Assembly: GCA_001898645.1 (NCBI GenBank)
Contig: MKUQ01000004.1
Coordinates: 62,001-126,000 of the forward strand
From: Burkholderiales bacterium 70-64
GTDB taxonomy: Bacteria > Pseudomonadota > Gammaproteobacteria > Burkholderiales > Burkholderiaceae_E
DNA: 64,000 bases
Reading direction: 5' to 3'
Shown here: piece after piece, positions 1 through 9,778 of the stretch
Layout of the letters: every line of letters starts with the position of its first letter
How positions within the stretch are numbered: the stretch's first letter is position 1
The notes under the pieces: model-generated
Told to the model about the DNA's origin: nothing
What the model saw: only the letters and a program-made list of their open reading frames with translations
The model's database searches: none
Translations under genes and position numbers: made by a program

Positions 1-2
1 CG

Positions 3-323
3 CGCGCCACCGCGAAATTGCCTGCCGCGCGGGAGGATGGCGTGCAGCGGACCGGAACGGCTCCCGGGACCCTCACGCTCGCGTCCGCGGGCGGCGGCGA
101 GCCGTCGGCGGCCAAGGCCTTCATTCCGATCGGCGCCTCGGATGCCTCGGCGCCCCCGGCGGTGCTGTGGCGCACGCCGGAGCAGCCGTCGCTCGACCGC
201 AACACGGTCGACCTGAATCGCGAGCGCGCGAACTTCGCCGACAACGCGCTGCGCTACGAGGCCACGCTGCGCTTCATCAACGGCAACGTGCGCAACGTGC
301 TCAGCGCGATCCGCGGCGACTGA
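3..323 (+). CDS. flgB: Flagellar basal-body rod protein FlgB, C-terminal part
   Basis: The reading frame is open from the left edge, so the true start lies outside the window and only about 106 C-terminal residues are present. The end ([21 protein letters not shown]) has the heptad-like helix that FlgB uses in the proximal rod bundle. FlgB polymerises in the periplasm as one of the rod subunits joining the MS ring to the hook. It is followed after 29 bases by flgC, in the standard flgBCDEFGHIJKL order, which is the main reason for the assignment. The N-terminal rod motif cannot be checked. Confidence 0.85.
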   Translation, partial: RATAKLPAAREDGVQRTGTAPGTLTLASAGGGEPSAAKAFIPIGASDASAPPAVLWRTPEQPSLDRNTVDLNRERANFADNALRYEATLRFINGNVRNVLSAIRGD

Positions 324-352
324 CGGACCGAACAGACGGACGGAGGACAACG

Positions 353-763
353 ATGTCGCTGCTGGACATTCTCGGGGTTTCGGGCAGCGCGGTCTCCGCG
401 CAGAGCCAGCGCCTGAACGTGGTCGCGTCGAACCTGGCCAACGCGGACAGCGTGGCCGGACCGGACGGGCAGTCCTACAAGGCCCGCCACGTCGTGTTCC
501 GGACCCAGCCCACCGGCGGCACCGGCGCCGCGCAGCTCGGCGTGCGCGTGGCCGACGTCGTCGAGGATCCCTCGCCCGGCAAGCGGCTGCACGACCCCTC
601 GCATCCGCTCGCCGACGCCGAAGGCTACGTGACGCAGAGCAACGTCAACGTCGTCGAGGAGATGGTCGACATGATCTCGGCCTCGCGCTCCTACCAGAAC
701 AACATCGAAGTGATGAATACGGCGCAGCAGCTTCTCCTGAAGACGCTGCAGCTCGGCCAGTGA
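353..763 (+). CDS. flgC: Flagellar basal-body rod protein FlgC
   Basis: A 136-residue proximal rod protein, the usual size for FlgC. The N-terminal rod signature is clear at about residues 8-30 ([20 protein letters not shown]), and the C-terminal helix ends in [20 protein letters not shown] and similar residues that pack against the N-terminal helix in the axial assembly. The ATG at 353 is preceded by GGAGG at 342-346 with suitable spacing; the longer open frame upstream overlaps flgB and lacks the motif. It is exported by the flagellar type III apparatus. Confidence 0.96.
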   Translation: MSLLDILGVSGSAVSAQSQRLNVVASNLANADSVAGPDGQSYKARHVVFRTQPTGGTGAAQLGVRVADVVEDPSPGKRLHDPSHPLADAEGYVTQSNVNVVEEMVDMISASRSYQNNIEVMNTAQQLLLKTLQLGQ

Positions 764-786
764 CGTTCGCCGGCACGGAGTCGTTC

Positions 787-1527
787 ATGATCGACAGTAC
801 GCAGAACAGCACCACGAATCGCACGACGTCGACCGGTTCGTCGACGAGCACGTCGGCGGCCACGGCGGTCGGCGAGACGGCCGACGGCAGCGAAGACCGC
901 TTCCTGAAGCTGCTGGTCGCGCAGATGCGCAACCAGGATCCCCTCAATCCGCTCGACAACGCGCAGGTGACCAGCCAGCTCGCGCAGATCCAGACGGTGC
1001 GCGGCATCGAGCAGCTGAACGCGTCGATGGCGACGCTGGCCTCGGCCTCGACGACCGTCTCGCCGCTTTCGGCAGTGTCGATGCTCGGGCGCCAGGTGCT
1101 CGTCGCAGGCGAGGATTTCCAGTGGACGGGCGCAGGCAGCGATGCGGCCAAGGACGACCCTACGGCGTCGGCCGGCACGAGCACGGGATCGGTGCGGCTC
1201 GGCTTCGAGCTGCCGACGGCAGCCCGCGCGGTGCGCGTCGAGGTCGTCGACGCGGCGGGACGGGTGGTGTACAGCCGCGACTTCGACGAACCCGATGCCG
1301 GGGTGCATACCCTGGATTGGGACGGCCTCGACGGCGACGGCCGTGCCGTGTCCGCCGGCAAGTACCGCCTGCGCGCCTACGGCGTCGACGAGGACGGCGG
1401 CGAGTCGCAGGTGACGGCCCTCGTTCCGGCGCGCGTGAGCGGCGTGAACCAGGGCAGCGGCGGCGTGCGGCTCGAGCTCGTCGGGCGCGAGGCCGTACCG
1501 GCTTCGGCGATCCGCGCCGTGCTCTGA
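787..1527 (+). CDS. flgD: Flagellar hook cap / assembly protein FlgD
   Basis: FlgD forms the transient cap on which hook subunits polymerise and is later replaced by FlgK. The conserved N-terminal block is visible at about residues 34-80 (EDRFLKLLVAQMRNQDPLNP, then DNAQVTSQLAQIQT). A beta-rich Tudor/FnIII-like part follows at about 150-230, containing WDGLDGDGRAVSAGKYRLRA. The start at 787 is chosen because GGAG lies six bases upstream; an in-frame GTG at 760 overlapping the flgC stop would add nine residues. Length 246 residues. Confidence 0.93.
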   Translation: MIDSTQNSTTNRTTSTGSSTSTSAATAVGETADGSEDRFLKLLVAQMRNQDPLNPLDNAQVTSQLAQIQTVRGIEQLNASMATLASASTTVSPLSAVSMLGRQVLVAGEDFQWTGAGSDAAKDDPTASAGTSTGSVRLGFELPTAARAVRVEVVDAAGRVVYSRDFDEPDAGVHTLDWDGLDGDGRAVSAGKYRLRAYGVDEDGGESQVTALVPARVSGVNQGSGGVRLELVGREAVPASAIRAVL

Positions 1528-1564
1528 CCCCCCGACATCCTTTTTCTTCCGCAAGGAGCGCAGC

Positions 1565-2803
1565 ATGTCTTTCCAGCAGGGCCTGAGCGGGTTGAACGCC
1601 GCTTCGCGCAATCTCGACGTGATCGGGAACAACGTCGCCAACAGCAACACCGTCGGCGCCAAGGCGTCGCGTGCGGAGTTCGCGGACATCTACGCCACTT
1701 CGCTGTACGGCGCCGGCGCCCAGTACAACGGCATCGGCGTGACGGTGGCCGCGATCACCCAGCAATTCACCCAGGGCGACATCAGCACCACCAACAGCGC
1801 CCTCGACCTGGCCATCAACGGCCAGGGCTTCTTCCGGATGTCCGACGGCGGCGAGGTGACCTATACGCGCAACGGCCAGTTCCAGCTCGATCGCGACGGC
1901 TACCTCGTCAACGCGCAGGGCGCGCGGCTCACCGGCTATCCGGCCGACGCCAACGGCCGCGTGACGACGGGCGTGCCGACCGAGCTGCGGCTGCAGACCG
2001 GCGACGTCGCGCCCAAGGCCACGACCTCGGGCGCGATGACCGTGAACCTCGACGCGCGCGCGGACGATGCCGATCCGGCCCAGCCCTTCGACATCGCCGA
2101 CGGCACCAGCTACAACGGGGCGACGTCGATCGCCGTCTACGATTCGCAGGGTGCCGAGCACACGGTGGCGGTGTACTTCCGCAAGGCGAGCGCCAATACC
2201 TGGGAGGCCTACGCCGCCGCCGACGGGACCCGCGTCGGCGCCGCCGGCGACCCGCCGCTGGCGACCTTCTCCTTCGATTCCAGCGGCCGGCTTTCGTCGA
2301 CCTCGTCGACTTCGCTGAGCGTCGACATCCCCGTTTCCACGGCCGTCTCGGCGTCCGGCACGATCACCGTGCCGTTCGATCTCTCGAAGATCACCCAGTT
2401 CGGCTCGGCGTTCTCGGTCTCGCAGCTTTCCCAGGACGGCTATGCCGCCGGCCGCCTGTCGGGGTTCTCGATCGCCTCCGACGGCACGGTGGTCGCGCGC
2501 TACACCAACGGGCAGACGCTGGCCCAGGGTCGCGTGGTGCTGGTGAACTTCACCAATCCGCAGGGCCTGCAGCCGCTGGGAGGCAACCAGTGGGCCGAGA
2601 CCGCCGATTCCGGCCCGCCGATGACCGGCAGCCCCGGCGCCGGCAGCCTCGGCGTGATCCAGTCGGGCGCGCTCGAGCAATCGAACGTGGATCTCACTGC
2701 CGAGCTGGTGAACATGATCACCGCGCAGCGGGTCTACCAGGCGAACGCCCAGACGATCCGCACCCAGGACCAGGTGATGCAGACGATCGTGAATCTGCGC
2801 TGA
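1565..2803 (+). CDS. flgE: Flagellar hook protein FlgE
   Basis: Structural subunit of the hook, the universal joint outside the outer membrane. Residues 5-30 carry the rod/hook signature (GLSGLNAASRNLDVIGNNVA). The central region holds the Ser/Thr-rich exposed domains, and the C-terminus (SNVDLTAELVNMITAQRVYQ) forms the inner helix of the axial structure. Length 412 residues is typical for proteobacterial FlgE. A strong Shine-Dalgarno AAGGAG lies seven bases upstream of the ATG, fitting the large amounts of hook protein needed. Confidence 0.97.
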   Translation: MSFQQGLSGLNAASRNLDVIGNNVANSNTVGAKASRAEFADIYATSLYGAGAQYNGIGVTVAAITQQFTQGDISTTNSALDLAINGQGFFRMSDGGEVTYTRNGQFQLDRDGYLVNAQGARLTGYPADANGRVTTGVPTELRLQTGDVAPKATTSGAMTVNLDARADDADPAQPFDIADGTSYNGATSIAVYDSQGAEHTVAVYFRKASANTWEAYAAADGTRVGAAGDPPLATFSFDSSGRLSSTSSTSLSVDIPVSTAVSASGTITVPFDLSKITQFGSAFSVSQLSQDGYAAGRLSGFSIASDGTVVARYTNGQTLAQGRVVLVNFTNPQGLQPLGGNQWAETADSGPPMTGSPGAGSLGVIQSGALEQSNVDLTAELVNMITAQRVYQANAQTIRTQDQVMQTIVNLR

Positions 2804-2810
2804 GGCCTGA

Positions 2811-3548
2811 ATGGACCGGATGATCTACCTGTCGATGAGCGGGGCCAAGGCGCTGATGCAGCGCCAGGACGCGCTCGCGCACAACCTCGCCAACGGCGAC
2901 ACCGCCGGTTTTCGCGCCGACCGGATGGCGTTCCGCGCCGTTCCGGGCGAGCAGCGCGACGCGGCGACCACGCGGGTGTGGGCGCTCGAGGCCAGCGCGG
3001 GGTTCGATGCTCAGCAGGGGCCGCTGCGCCAGACCGGGCGCGCGCTCGACGTCGCGGTGAGCGGCAGCGGATGGTTCGCGGTCCAGACGGCCTCCGGCGA
3101 CGAGGCGTACACGCGCGACGGCTCGTTCGAGGTGGGCGCCGACGGCACGCTGCAGAACCGGCGCGGGCAGCCCGTGCTCGGCGACGGCGGGACGCTGAGC
3201 ATCCCGCCGGGCGCCGAAGTATCGATCGGCAGCGACGGCACGGTGAGCGCCCGCATCGGGAACCAGCCGCCGTTCCAGGTCGGGCGCCTGAAGCTGGTCA
3301 ACCCGCAGCTCGACGAATTGCGCAAGGACGCCGACGGGCTGGTGCGCATGCGCACGGGCGACGAGGCGCCGGTCGACGAGTCGGTGCGCATCGTGACCGG
3401 CTCGGTCGAAGGCAGCAACGTCAACATGGTGGAGTCCATGGTCGGGATGATCGCGCTCACGCGGCAGTTCGAGATGCAGATGCGGATGCTGCAGACCGCC
3501 GAGAGCAACGAGCAGAAGGCCGCCCAGCTCCTGTCGTCGAAGGCTTGA
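2811..3548 (+). CDS. flgF: Flagellar basal-body rod protein FlgF
   Basis: Rod protein, 245 residues, seven bases after flgE. The N-terminus ([20 protein letters not shown]) and the [16 protein letters not shown] motif are characteristic of FlgF. The C-terminal [20 protein letters not shown] helix is shared by axial proteins. An alternative ATG at 2820 would remove three residues. It is co-transcribed with flgE and flgG. Confidence 0.96.
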   Translation: MDRMIYLSMSGAKALMQRQDALAHNLANGDTAGFRADRMAFRAVPGEQRDAATTRVWALEASAGFDAQQGPLRQTGRALDVAVSGSGWFAVQTASGDEAYTRDGSFEVGADGTLQNRRGQPVLGDGGTLSIPPGAEVSIGSDGTVSARIGNQPPFQVGRLKLVNPQLDELRKDADGLVRMRTGDEAPVDESVRIVTGSVEGSNVNMVESMVGMIALTRQFEMQMRMLQTAESNEQKAAQLLSSKA

Positions 3549-3580
3549 GCGCTTCGCGGCGCCGAACAAGGAACCGTACG

Positions 3581-4363
3581 ATGATTCGCTCCCTCTGGAT
3601 CGCCAAGACCGGGCTCGATGCGCAGCAGGTGCAGCTCGACACCATCTCGCACAACCTGGCCAACGTGGGCACCAACGGCTACAAGCGCTCGCACGCGGTG
3701 TTCGAGGACCTGCTGTACCAGAACGTGCGCCAGGCCGGCGGGCAGGAGACGCAGCAGAACCAGCTGCCGACCGGCCTGCAGCTCGGTACCGGCGTGCGCC
3801 CGGTGGCCACTGCGCGCCTGTTCACCCAGGGCAACCTGCAGCAGACCGGCAATACCTTCGACATGGCGATCGACGGCAACGGCTTCTTCACCCTGCAGAT
3901 GCCCGACGGCACGGTGGCCTACACCCGCGACGGCTCGTTCCGCGTCGATGCGACCGGGCAGCTGGTGACCTCCAACGGCATGCCGATGTCGCCGCCGATC
4001 GTGATCCCGCCGAACAGCACCAGCGTCACCATCGGCACCGATGGGGTGGTATCGGCGATGCAGGCCGGGCGCCCGAACCCGGTGCAGGTCGGGCAGGTGC
4101 AGCTGGCCACCTTCGTGAACCCGGCCGGCCTCGATCCGCGCGGCCAGAACATGTACCTGGAGACCGCGGCTTCCGGCGCGCCGACGATCGGCACGCCCGG
4201 CAACAACGGCGCCGGTCTGATCAACCAGGGCTACGTCGAGACGTCCAACGTCAACGTCGTCGAGGAGCTGGTGGCGATGATCCAGACCCAGCGCGCCTAC
4301 GAGATCAACTCGAAGTCGATCCAGACCTCCGACCAGATGCTGGCGAGGCTCTCGCAGCTATGA
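3581..4363 (+). CDS. flgG: Distal rod protein FlgG
   Basis: 260-residue distal rod (drive-shaft) subunit. The start [16 protein letters not shown] is nearly invariant in FlgG, followed by the [20 protein letters not shown] segment that distinguishes FlgG from hook protein. The C-terminal helix ([20 protein letters not shown]) is complete. AAGGAA lies upstream of the ATG. The stop codon overlaps the flgH start (ATGA), indicating translational coupling. Confidence 0.97.
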   Translation: MIRSLWIAKTGLDAQQVQLDTISHNLANVGTNGYKRSHAVFEDLLYQNVRQAGGQETQQNQLPTGLQLGTGVRPVATARLFTQGNLQQTGNTFDMAIDGNGFFTLQMPDGTVAYTRDGSFRVDATGQLVTSNGMPMSPPIVIPPNSTSVTIGTDGVVSAMQAGRPNPVQVGQVQLATFVNPAGLDPRGQNMYLETAASGAPTIGTPGNNGAGLINQGYVETSNVNVVEELVAMIQTQRAYEINSKSIQTSDQMLARLSQL

Positions 4364-5076
4364 GGCCGGCGATGATCCGACGACTGCGCTGCCTCGCCCC
4401 GCCGCTGGCCGCGGCGCTGCTCGCAGGGTGCCTGGCCACGTCCAAGGTGGCGGTGCTCGAGCCGACCACGGTACGCCCGGAGGCCACCACCGCCACGCTG
4501 GCCGCGGCCAGCGCTGCGCGCGCACCGTCCTCCAACGGCGCGATCTACCATCCGTCGAGCTTTCGCGGCCTGTTCGAGGACCGGCGCGCCCGGCTCGTCG
4601 GCGACATCCTGACGATCCAGATCCAGGAGAAGACCTCGGCGCGCAGCAGCTCCAACAGCTCGCTCGACCGCACCGGCTCGGTCGACGCCAGCATGTCGCG
4701 GCTGCCGCTGCGCTCGCCCACCTCGAGCCTGATCCCCAAGCTCGGCGTCGCCGGCAGCTCCACCAACAGCTTCGAGGGCAAGGGGGAGACCGGCGCGGAC
4801 AACGCGTTCACCGGCACGATCACCGTCACCGTCGTCGAGGTGCTCCCGAACGGGAACCTGGTCGTGTCGGGCGAGAAGCAGGTGGGCATCAACCAGAACG
4901 TCGAGGCCCTGCGCTTCTCCGGCGTCGTCGATCCGGTGAGCCTGCAGCCGGGCAACCTGGTCTCGTCGACGCGGGTGGCCGATGCGCGGCTCGAGGTGCG
5001 CGGCCGCGGCGACATCGATCGTGCGCAGACCGTGGGCTGGCTGGCGCGCTTCTTCCTCAGCTTCCTGCCGATCTGA
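4360..5076 (+). CDS. flgH: Flagellar L-ring lipoprotein FlgH
   Basis: Outer-membrane L-ring protein that, with the P ring, forms the bushing around the rod. A lipoprotein signal is visible, with a basic N-terminus, a hydrophobic core and the lipobox LLAGC (Cys24). The ring-forming beta domain contains [20 protein letters not shown] and ends [13 protein letters not shown], a hallmark of FlgH. Length 238 residues. The start overlaps the flgG stop by four bases; an in-frame ATG at 4372 is a possible alternative. Confidence 0.96.
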   Translation: MRPAMIRRLRCLAPPLAAALLAGCLATSKVAVLEPTTVRPEATTATLAAASAARAPSSNGAIYHPSSFRGLFEDRRARLVGDILTIQIQEKTSARSSSNSSLDRTGSVDASMSRLPLRSPTSSLIPKLGVAGSSTNSFEGKGETGADNAFTGTITVTVVEVLPNGNLVVSGEKQVGINQNVEALRFSGVVDPVSLQPGNLVSSTRVADARLEVRGRGDIDRAQTVGWLARFFLSFLPI

Positions 5077-5106
5077 ACGGTCTCGGCGAAAGGCAAGGGT
5101 CCGACG

Positions 5107-6261
5107 ATGCCTCGATTCCTCCCGGCGCGCGCGCGCGTCATCGTGCGGCTGGCCGCGATCGCGATGCTCGCGGCCGCAGCGTTCGCGAGTCCGGCACGCG
5201 CCGAGCGCGTGAAGGAGCTCGCCACCATCCAGGGCGTGCGCTCGAACCAGCTGGTCGGCTACGGGCTCGTCGTCGGGCTCGACGGCAGCGGCGACCAGAC
5301 GACGCAGGCCCCCTTCACCGTGCAGAGCCTGCAGTCGATGCTCTCGCAGCTGGGCATCCAGCTTCCTCCGGGCGTCACGCCCCAGCTGCGCAACGCGGCC
5401 GCGGTGATGGTCACCGCGCAACTGCCGCCGTACGCCCAGCCGGGCCAGGCGATCGACGTGACCGTATCGTCGCTGGGCAACGCCAAGAGCCTGCGCGGCG
5501 GGACGCTGCTGCTCACCCCGCTGCGCGGCGCCGACGGGCAGGTCTACGCGATGGCGCAGGGCAACCTCGTGGTGGGCGGCGCGGGCGCCTCGGCCGCCGG
5601 CAGCCGCGTGCAGATCAACCACCTGAGCGCCGGCCGCGTGCCCGGCGGAGCCACCGTCGAGCGGGCCGTTCCCAACCAGACGCTCGCCTCCGACGTGATC
5701 CACCTCGAGCTCAACGACAGCGATTTCGGAACCGCGCACCAGGTCGCCGAGGCGATCAACGCGAATCCGCCTCCCGGCGCGGCGCCGGACGCCGGGCCGA
5801 TCGCGCAGCCGCTCGACGCGCGCGTCATCCGCGTGAGGCTGCCGGCGGATCCGGCCCTGCGCGTAACCTTCCTCGCCGGCCTCGAGAACCTGCAGGTGCG
5901 GCTCGCGCAGCCGCTGGCGCGCGTGATCGTCAACGCGCGCACCGGCTCCGTGGTGATGAACCAGACGGTGACGCTCGCGCCCAGCGCGGTGGCGCACGGG
6001 AACCTGTCGGTGACCGTGCAGGCGACGCCGGTGGTCAGCCAGCCCGCTCCCTTCTCTAAAGGTTCGACGGTCGTGGCCGAAAGAGCCGATATACAGATCC
6101 GTCAGGAGGGTGGCTCGATGATGATGCTCGAGGCGTCGGCCAAGCTGCCTGACGTCGTCAAGGCCCTGAACAGCCTGGGCGCGACCCCGCAGGACCTGAT
6201 CGCGATCCTCCAGGCACTCAAGGCCGCGGGCAGCCTGAAGGCCGAGCTGGAGATCATCTGA
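5107..6261 (+). CDS. flgI: Flagellar P-ring protein FlgI
   Basis: Periplasmic P-ring subunit, 384 residues. A Sec signal peptide occupies about residues 1-32 (cleavage predicted after SPARA). The mature start ERVKELATIQGVRSNQLVGY and the following GLVVGLDGSGDQT are diagnostic. The last base of its TGA is the first base of the flgJ ATG (TGATG), so translation of flgJ is probably coupled. Confidence 0.97.
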   Translation: MPRFLPARARVIVRLAAIAMLAAAAFASPARAERVKELATIQGVRSNQLVGYGLVVGLDGSGDQTTQAPFTVQSLQSMLSQLGIQLPPGVTPQLRNAAAVMVTAQLPPYAQPGQAIDVTVSSLGNAKSLRGGTLLLTPLRGADGQVYAMAQGNLVVGGAGASAAGSRVQINHLSAGRVPGGATVERAVPNQTLASDVIHLELNDSDFGTAHQVAEAINANPPPGAAPDAGPIAQPLDARVIRVRLPADPALRVTFLAGLENLQVRLAQPLARVIVNARTGSVVMNQTVTLAPSAVAHGNLSVTVQATPVVSQPAPFSKGSTVVAERADIQIRQEGGSMMMLEASAKLPDVVKALNSLGATPQDLIAILQALKAAGSLKAELEII

Positions 6262-7178
6262 TGGCCGCGCCGCCGACATCGACGTCGATGCCGGGGCTGG
6301 CGCTCGATGCGCGCTCGCTCGACGCGCTGCGCCGCGATGCCTCGCGCGACCCGCGGGCGGCGCTGCGCCAGGCGGCCGGGCAGTTCGAGGCGCTGTTCAT
6401 GCAGCAGTTGCTCAAGAGCATGCGCGACGCCATGCCGCGCAGCGGCATGTTCGACGGACCCGGGCAGGACGTCTACGTCGGCATGCTCGACCAGCAGCTG
6501 TCGCAGTCGCTGGCGAACCGGCCCGGCGGCCTGGCCGAGATCATCGCCAGGCAGATGGAGCGCCACCTCGGCACGGCAAGCGGCGATGCCTCGGCCGACG
6601 CGCCGGCCGCCGCGCCCACCGGGGCGGCGCGCCCGGCTGCGGCGCGCAAGGCCGTAGAGGCCGCCGCCGCCGGCACGGACGCGGCAGGCGCCGGCCGTCC
6701 CGCGGGGGCGCAGGCGGACTTCATCGAGCGCATGTGGCCGCACGCCGTCTCGGCGCAGCGCGCGACCGGCGTGCCGGCGGCGTTCGTCGTCGGCCAGGCG
6801 GCGCTCGAATCGGGCTGGGGCCGCAGCGAGATCCGCCATGCGGACGGCCGCGGCGCGCACAACCTGTTCGGCGTCAAGGCCACCGGCGGATGGACCGGGC
6901 CCACCGTGGACGTGACCACGACCGAGTACGTCGACGGCAAGGCGGTCAAGAGCGTCGAACGCTTCCGCGCCTATGCCTCGTACGCCGAGGCGTTCCGCGA
7001 CTGGGCATCGCTCATGTCGGGCAATGCGCGCTACGCGCCGGTGCTGCGCGCCGGGCAGTCGGCCGAGGGTTTCGCCCAGGGCCTGCAGCGGGCCGGGTAC
7101 GCCACCGATCCGCGCTATGCCGACAAGCTCGAGCGCACGATCAACCAGACGCTGCTGCTCAAGCGGCTCACTGTCTGA
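6261..7178 (+). CDS. flgJ: FlgJ: rod cap and peptidoglycan hydrolase
   Basis: Two-domain FlgJ of 305 residues. The N-terminal part (about 25-100, with QFEALFMQQLLKSMRDAMP) scaffolds rod assembly. After an Ala-rich linker (about 105-150) the C-terminal domain (about 151-305) is a glucosaminidase-type peptidoglycan hydrolase, with the probable catalytic Glu near residue 183 in QAALESGWG. It opens the wall for the growing rod. Many bacteria encode only the first domain; here both are present and appear intact. Confidence 0.96.
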   Translation: MAAPPTSTSMPGLALDARSLDALRRDASRDPRAALRQAAGQFEALFMQQLLKSMRDAMPRSGMFDGPGQDVYVGMLDQQLSQSLANRPGGLAEIIARQMERHLGTASGDASADAPAAAPTGAARPAAARKAVEAAAAGTDAAGAGRPAGAQADFIERMWPHAVSAQRATGVPAAFVVGQAALESGWGRSEIRHADGRGAHNLFGVKATGGWTGPTVDVTTTEYVDGKAVKSVERFRAYASYAEAFRDWASLMSGNARYAPVLRAGQSAEGFAQGLQRAGYATDPRYADKLERTINQTLLLKRLTV

Positions 7179-7185
7179 GGGAACC

Positions 7186-8814
7186 ATGGCCGGGCTGCTC
7201 GGAATCGGACAAAGCGCGCTGATGGCTGCGTATGCGCAGCTGCAGACCACCGGCCACAATATCGCCAATGCCAGCACGCCCGGCTACAGCGTCCAGGAGG
7301 CGCAGTTCGCGACGGCGGGCGGACGCTCCACCGGCGGCGGCTTTCTCGGCATGGGGGTGAACCTCGTCACCGTCCAGCGGCGCTACGACCGTTTCCTCAC
7401 CGCCGAGCTCGCCTCGAGCACCGCGGCCGCGGCGGCCGACCAGGCGCGCACCACGCAGCTCGACCGGCTCCAGCAGGTGTTCGCCGATACCGACAACGGC
7501 GTCGGCGCCGCGATCGACGACCTGAACGCGGCGCTGGCCGACGTCGTCAACCGGCCCTCGGATGCGAGCGCGCGCCAGGTGGTCGTGCAGCGCGCGGACA
7601 TCCTGGCGCAGCGGATCCAGAGCGCGGATTCCCGCATGCGCGAGCTCGGCGCGGGCGCCGACGAGCAGATCGCGCAGGCCGCCGACCACGTCAACGATCT
7701 GCTCGACCAGTTCGCGGCGCTCAACGAGCGCATCGCCCAGGTGAACGGCAGCGGGCAGGCGCCGAACGACCTGCTCGACCAGCGCGACCAGGTGCTGCTG
7801 CAGCTCAACGGCTACCTGAAGGTGACGGCGATCGAGCAGGACGACGGCACGATGAACCTGTTCGCCTCGGGCGGCGAGGGGCTGCTGGTGGGCACGCGCG
7901 CGGCGAAGCTGGTCGTCGGCACGGATCCGGCCGACGCCTCGAAGCAGCGCCTCGTGCTCCAGCAGGGCGCGAGCTCGCTGCCGATGACGGCGGCATCCTT
8001 CGGCGGCGGCTCGATCGCGGGGCTGATGCGGTTTCGCGACGAAGACCTGGCCGCCGCGCGCACGGCGCTCTCCACGCTCGCGCAGCGCGTCGCGCAGGGC
8101 TACAACGACCAGCAGGCGCTGGGCGTGCTCGCCGACGGCAGCCCGGGCCAGCCGATGTTCGCGTTCACCGACGGCGTGCTGGTGAGCGAGCTGCAATCGG
8201 GCGCCGCCCTGGCCACCGGCTACGCGGTGACCTCGCAGGTGACGGGCACCAACAGCGGCGACGTCTCGGTGACGCAGTTCTCGGTGGACGATGCGAGCAT
8301 CGCGGACCTGCGCAAGCCGGTGACCATCCGCTTCAACGGCGACGGCACCTTCGACGTGACCGGCGACGGCACCGGCAATCCGACCGGCCAGCCCTACCAG
8401 GCCGGCAGCCCGATCTCCTTCAACGGCTGGACCATCACGTTGCGCGGAACGCCGCAGGCGGGCGATACGGTCGAGATCGTCCCGAACGCGAGCCCGGGCA
8501 CCGACAACCGCAATGCCCGGGCGATGGTCGCGCTGTCGGGGAAGCCGGCCGACGGCGGCGCCCCGTACACCGATGCCTACGCCGCGATGCTCGCCGACGT
8601 CGGCTCGCGCGCGCAGTCGGCGACGGCGAGCCGCGCGGCCTCCGAAGGGCTGCTGTCGAGCGCGAAGGCGGCGCAGGCCGAGGTCACCGGGGTGAACCTC
8701 GACGAGGAGGCTGCGCGGCTGATGCAGTACCAGCAGATGTACCAGGCCGCTGCGAAGGTGATCCAGGCCGCGCAGTCGATGTTCGACACGCTGCTCTCCG
8801 CGACTTCGCGCTGA
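7186..8814 (+). CDS. flgK: Hook-associated protein 1, FlgK
   Basis: First hook-filament junction protein (HAP1), 542 residues. The N-terminus (GIGQSALMAAYAQLQTTGHN then IANASTPGYSVQEAQF) and the C-terminal VNLDEEAARLMQYQQMYQAA form the conserved axial helices. The variable middle is Gly/Ser/Asp-rich. The start at 7186 follows GAGGGAACC, seven bases after flgJ. The frame is open much further upstream, but that part overlaps flgJ and is not FlgK-like. Confidence 0.96.
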   Translation: MAGLLGIGQSALMAAYAQLQTTGHNIANASTPGYSVQEAQFATAGGRSTGGGFLGMGVNLVTVQRRYDRFLTAELASSTAAAAADQARTTQLDRLQQVFADTDNGVGAAIDDLNAALADVVNRPSDASARQVVVQRADILAQRIQSADSRMRELGAGADEQIAQAADHVNDLLDQFAALNERIAQVNGSGQAPNDLLDQRDQVLLQLNGYLKVTAIEQDDGTMNLFASGGEGLLVGTRAAKLVVGTDPADASKQRLVLQQGASSLPMTAASFGGGSIAGLMRFRDEDLAAARTALSTLAQRVAQGYNDQQALGVLADGSPGQPMFAFTDGVLVSELQSGAALATGYAVTSQVTGTNSGDVSVTQFSVDDASIADLRKPVTIRFNGDGTFDVTGDGTGNPTGQPYQAGSPISFNGWTITLRGTPQAGDTVEIVPNASPGTDNRNARAMVALSGKPADGGAPYTDAYAAMLADVGSRAQSATASRAASEGLLSSAKAAQAEVTGVNLDEEAARLMQYQQMYQAAAKVIQAAQSMFDTLLSATSR

Positions 8815-8841
8815 CGCGGCAGCCTGCACGGAGCCCGAGCG

Positions 8842-9771
8842 ATGACCCGCATCCCGACCCTGTCCGCCTACGAGCGCAGCCTCGATGCGATGGCCCAGCG
8901 CCGTGCCGCGCTGGCCCAGGACCAGCTGCAGCTGTCCACCGGCAAGCGCGTCAACAGTCCCTCCGACGATCCGCTCGCCGCCGCGCAGGCCGAGCGCATC
9001 CGCAGCCAGCTCGCGCGCATCTCGACCGAGAACCGGATGATCGGCTTCGCCCGCCAGATGCTCTCGCAGGCCGAGAACACCATGGGCACCGTGGTCGATG
9101 CCCTGCAGTTCGCGCGCGAAAGCGTGGTGGCGGCCGGCAACGGCGCGCTCTCGAGCAGCGACCGCGCGCTCATCGGGCAGCAGCTGAGCGGCGTTCGCGA
9201 CCAGCTGCTGTCGCTGGCGAACCAGAGCGACGGCGCCGGCGGCTACGTGTTCGGGGGCCAGGGCACGACCGACGTCCCGTTCGATGCGGCCACCGGCGCC
9301 CCGAACGGGCCGCCGGCCGCGGCGCCCAATGTCGGCGAGCAGGCGACCGGGCTCGACGTCTCGTACACCACCAGCCAGAACGGCCGCGCCATCTTCGTCG
9401 ATCACGCCGCGGCCGGCGGGCCGAAGACCATCTTCCAGACGCTGGACGACCTCGTCGCGCTGATCGGCGATCCGGCCACCAGCGCTGCCGACCTGTCCGC
9501 CGGCCTGAAGGACGCCCTGGGCGGCATCGATTCCGCGCTCGATCGCGTGTCGCTGGCGCGCACGCGCGCCGGCGAACAGCTGCGCGCGATCGACTCGTAC
9601 CAGCAGGTGCTGGAGAGCGGCGAGCTCGATGCGCGCGGCCGGCTCTCGGATCTGGTCGATGTCGACTACGCGGATGCGATCTCCCGCTTCCAGAACAACC
9701 GCACCACGCTCGAGGCGGCGATGACCGCCTACGGCCAGATCGCCCGCATGACGCTGTTCAACTATCTCTGA
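8842..9771 (+). CDS. flgL: Hook-associated protein 3, FlgL
   Basis: Second junction protein (HAP3), a flagellin relative of 309 residues. The N-terminus contains QLQLSTGKRVNSPSDDPLAA, the flagellin/FlgL signature, and the C-terminal helix ends SRFQNNRTTLEAAMTAYGQI and so on. It completes the flgBCDEFGHIJKL series on this strand. The start ATG has GGAG about ten bases upstream. Confidence 0.96.
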   Translation: MTRIPTLSAYERSLDAMAQRRAALAQDQLQLSTGKRVNSPSDDPLAAAQAERIRSQLARISTENRMIGFARQMLSQAENTMGTVVDALQFARESVVAAGNGALSSSDRALIGQQLSGVRDQLLSLANQSDGAGGYVFGGQGTTDVPFDAATGAPNGPPAAAPNVGEQATGLDVSYTTSQNGRAIFVDHAAAGGPKTIFQTLDDLVALIGDPATSAADLSAGLKDALGGIDSALDRVSLARTRAGEQLRAIDSYQQVLESGELDARGRLSDLVDVDYADAISRFQNNRTTLEAAMTAYGQIARMTLFNYL

Positions 9772-9778
9772 TGCACCC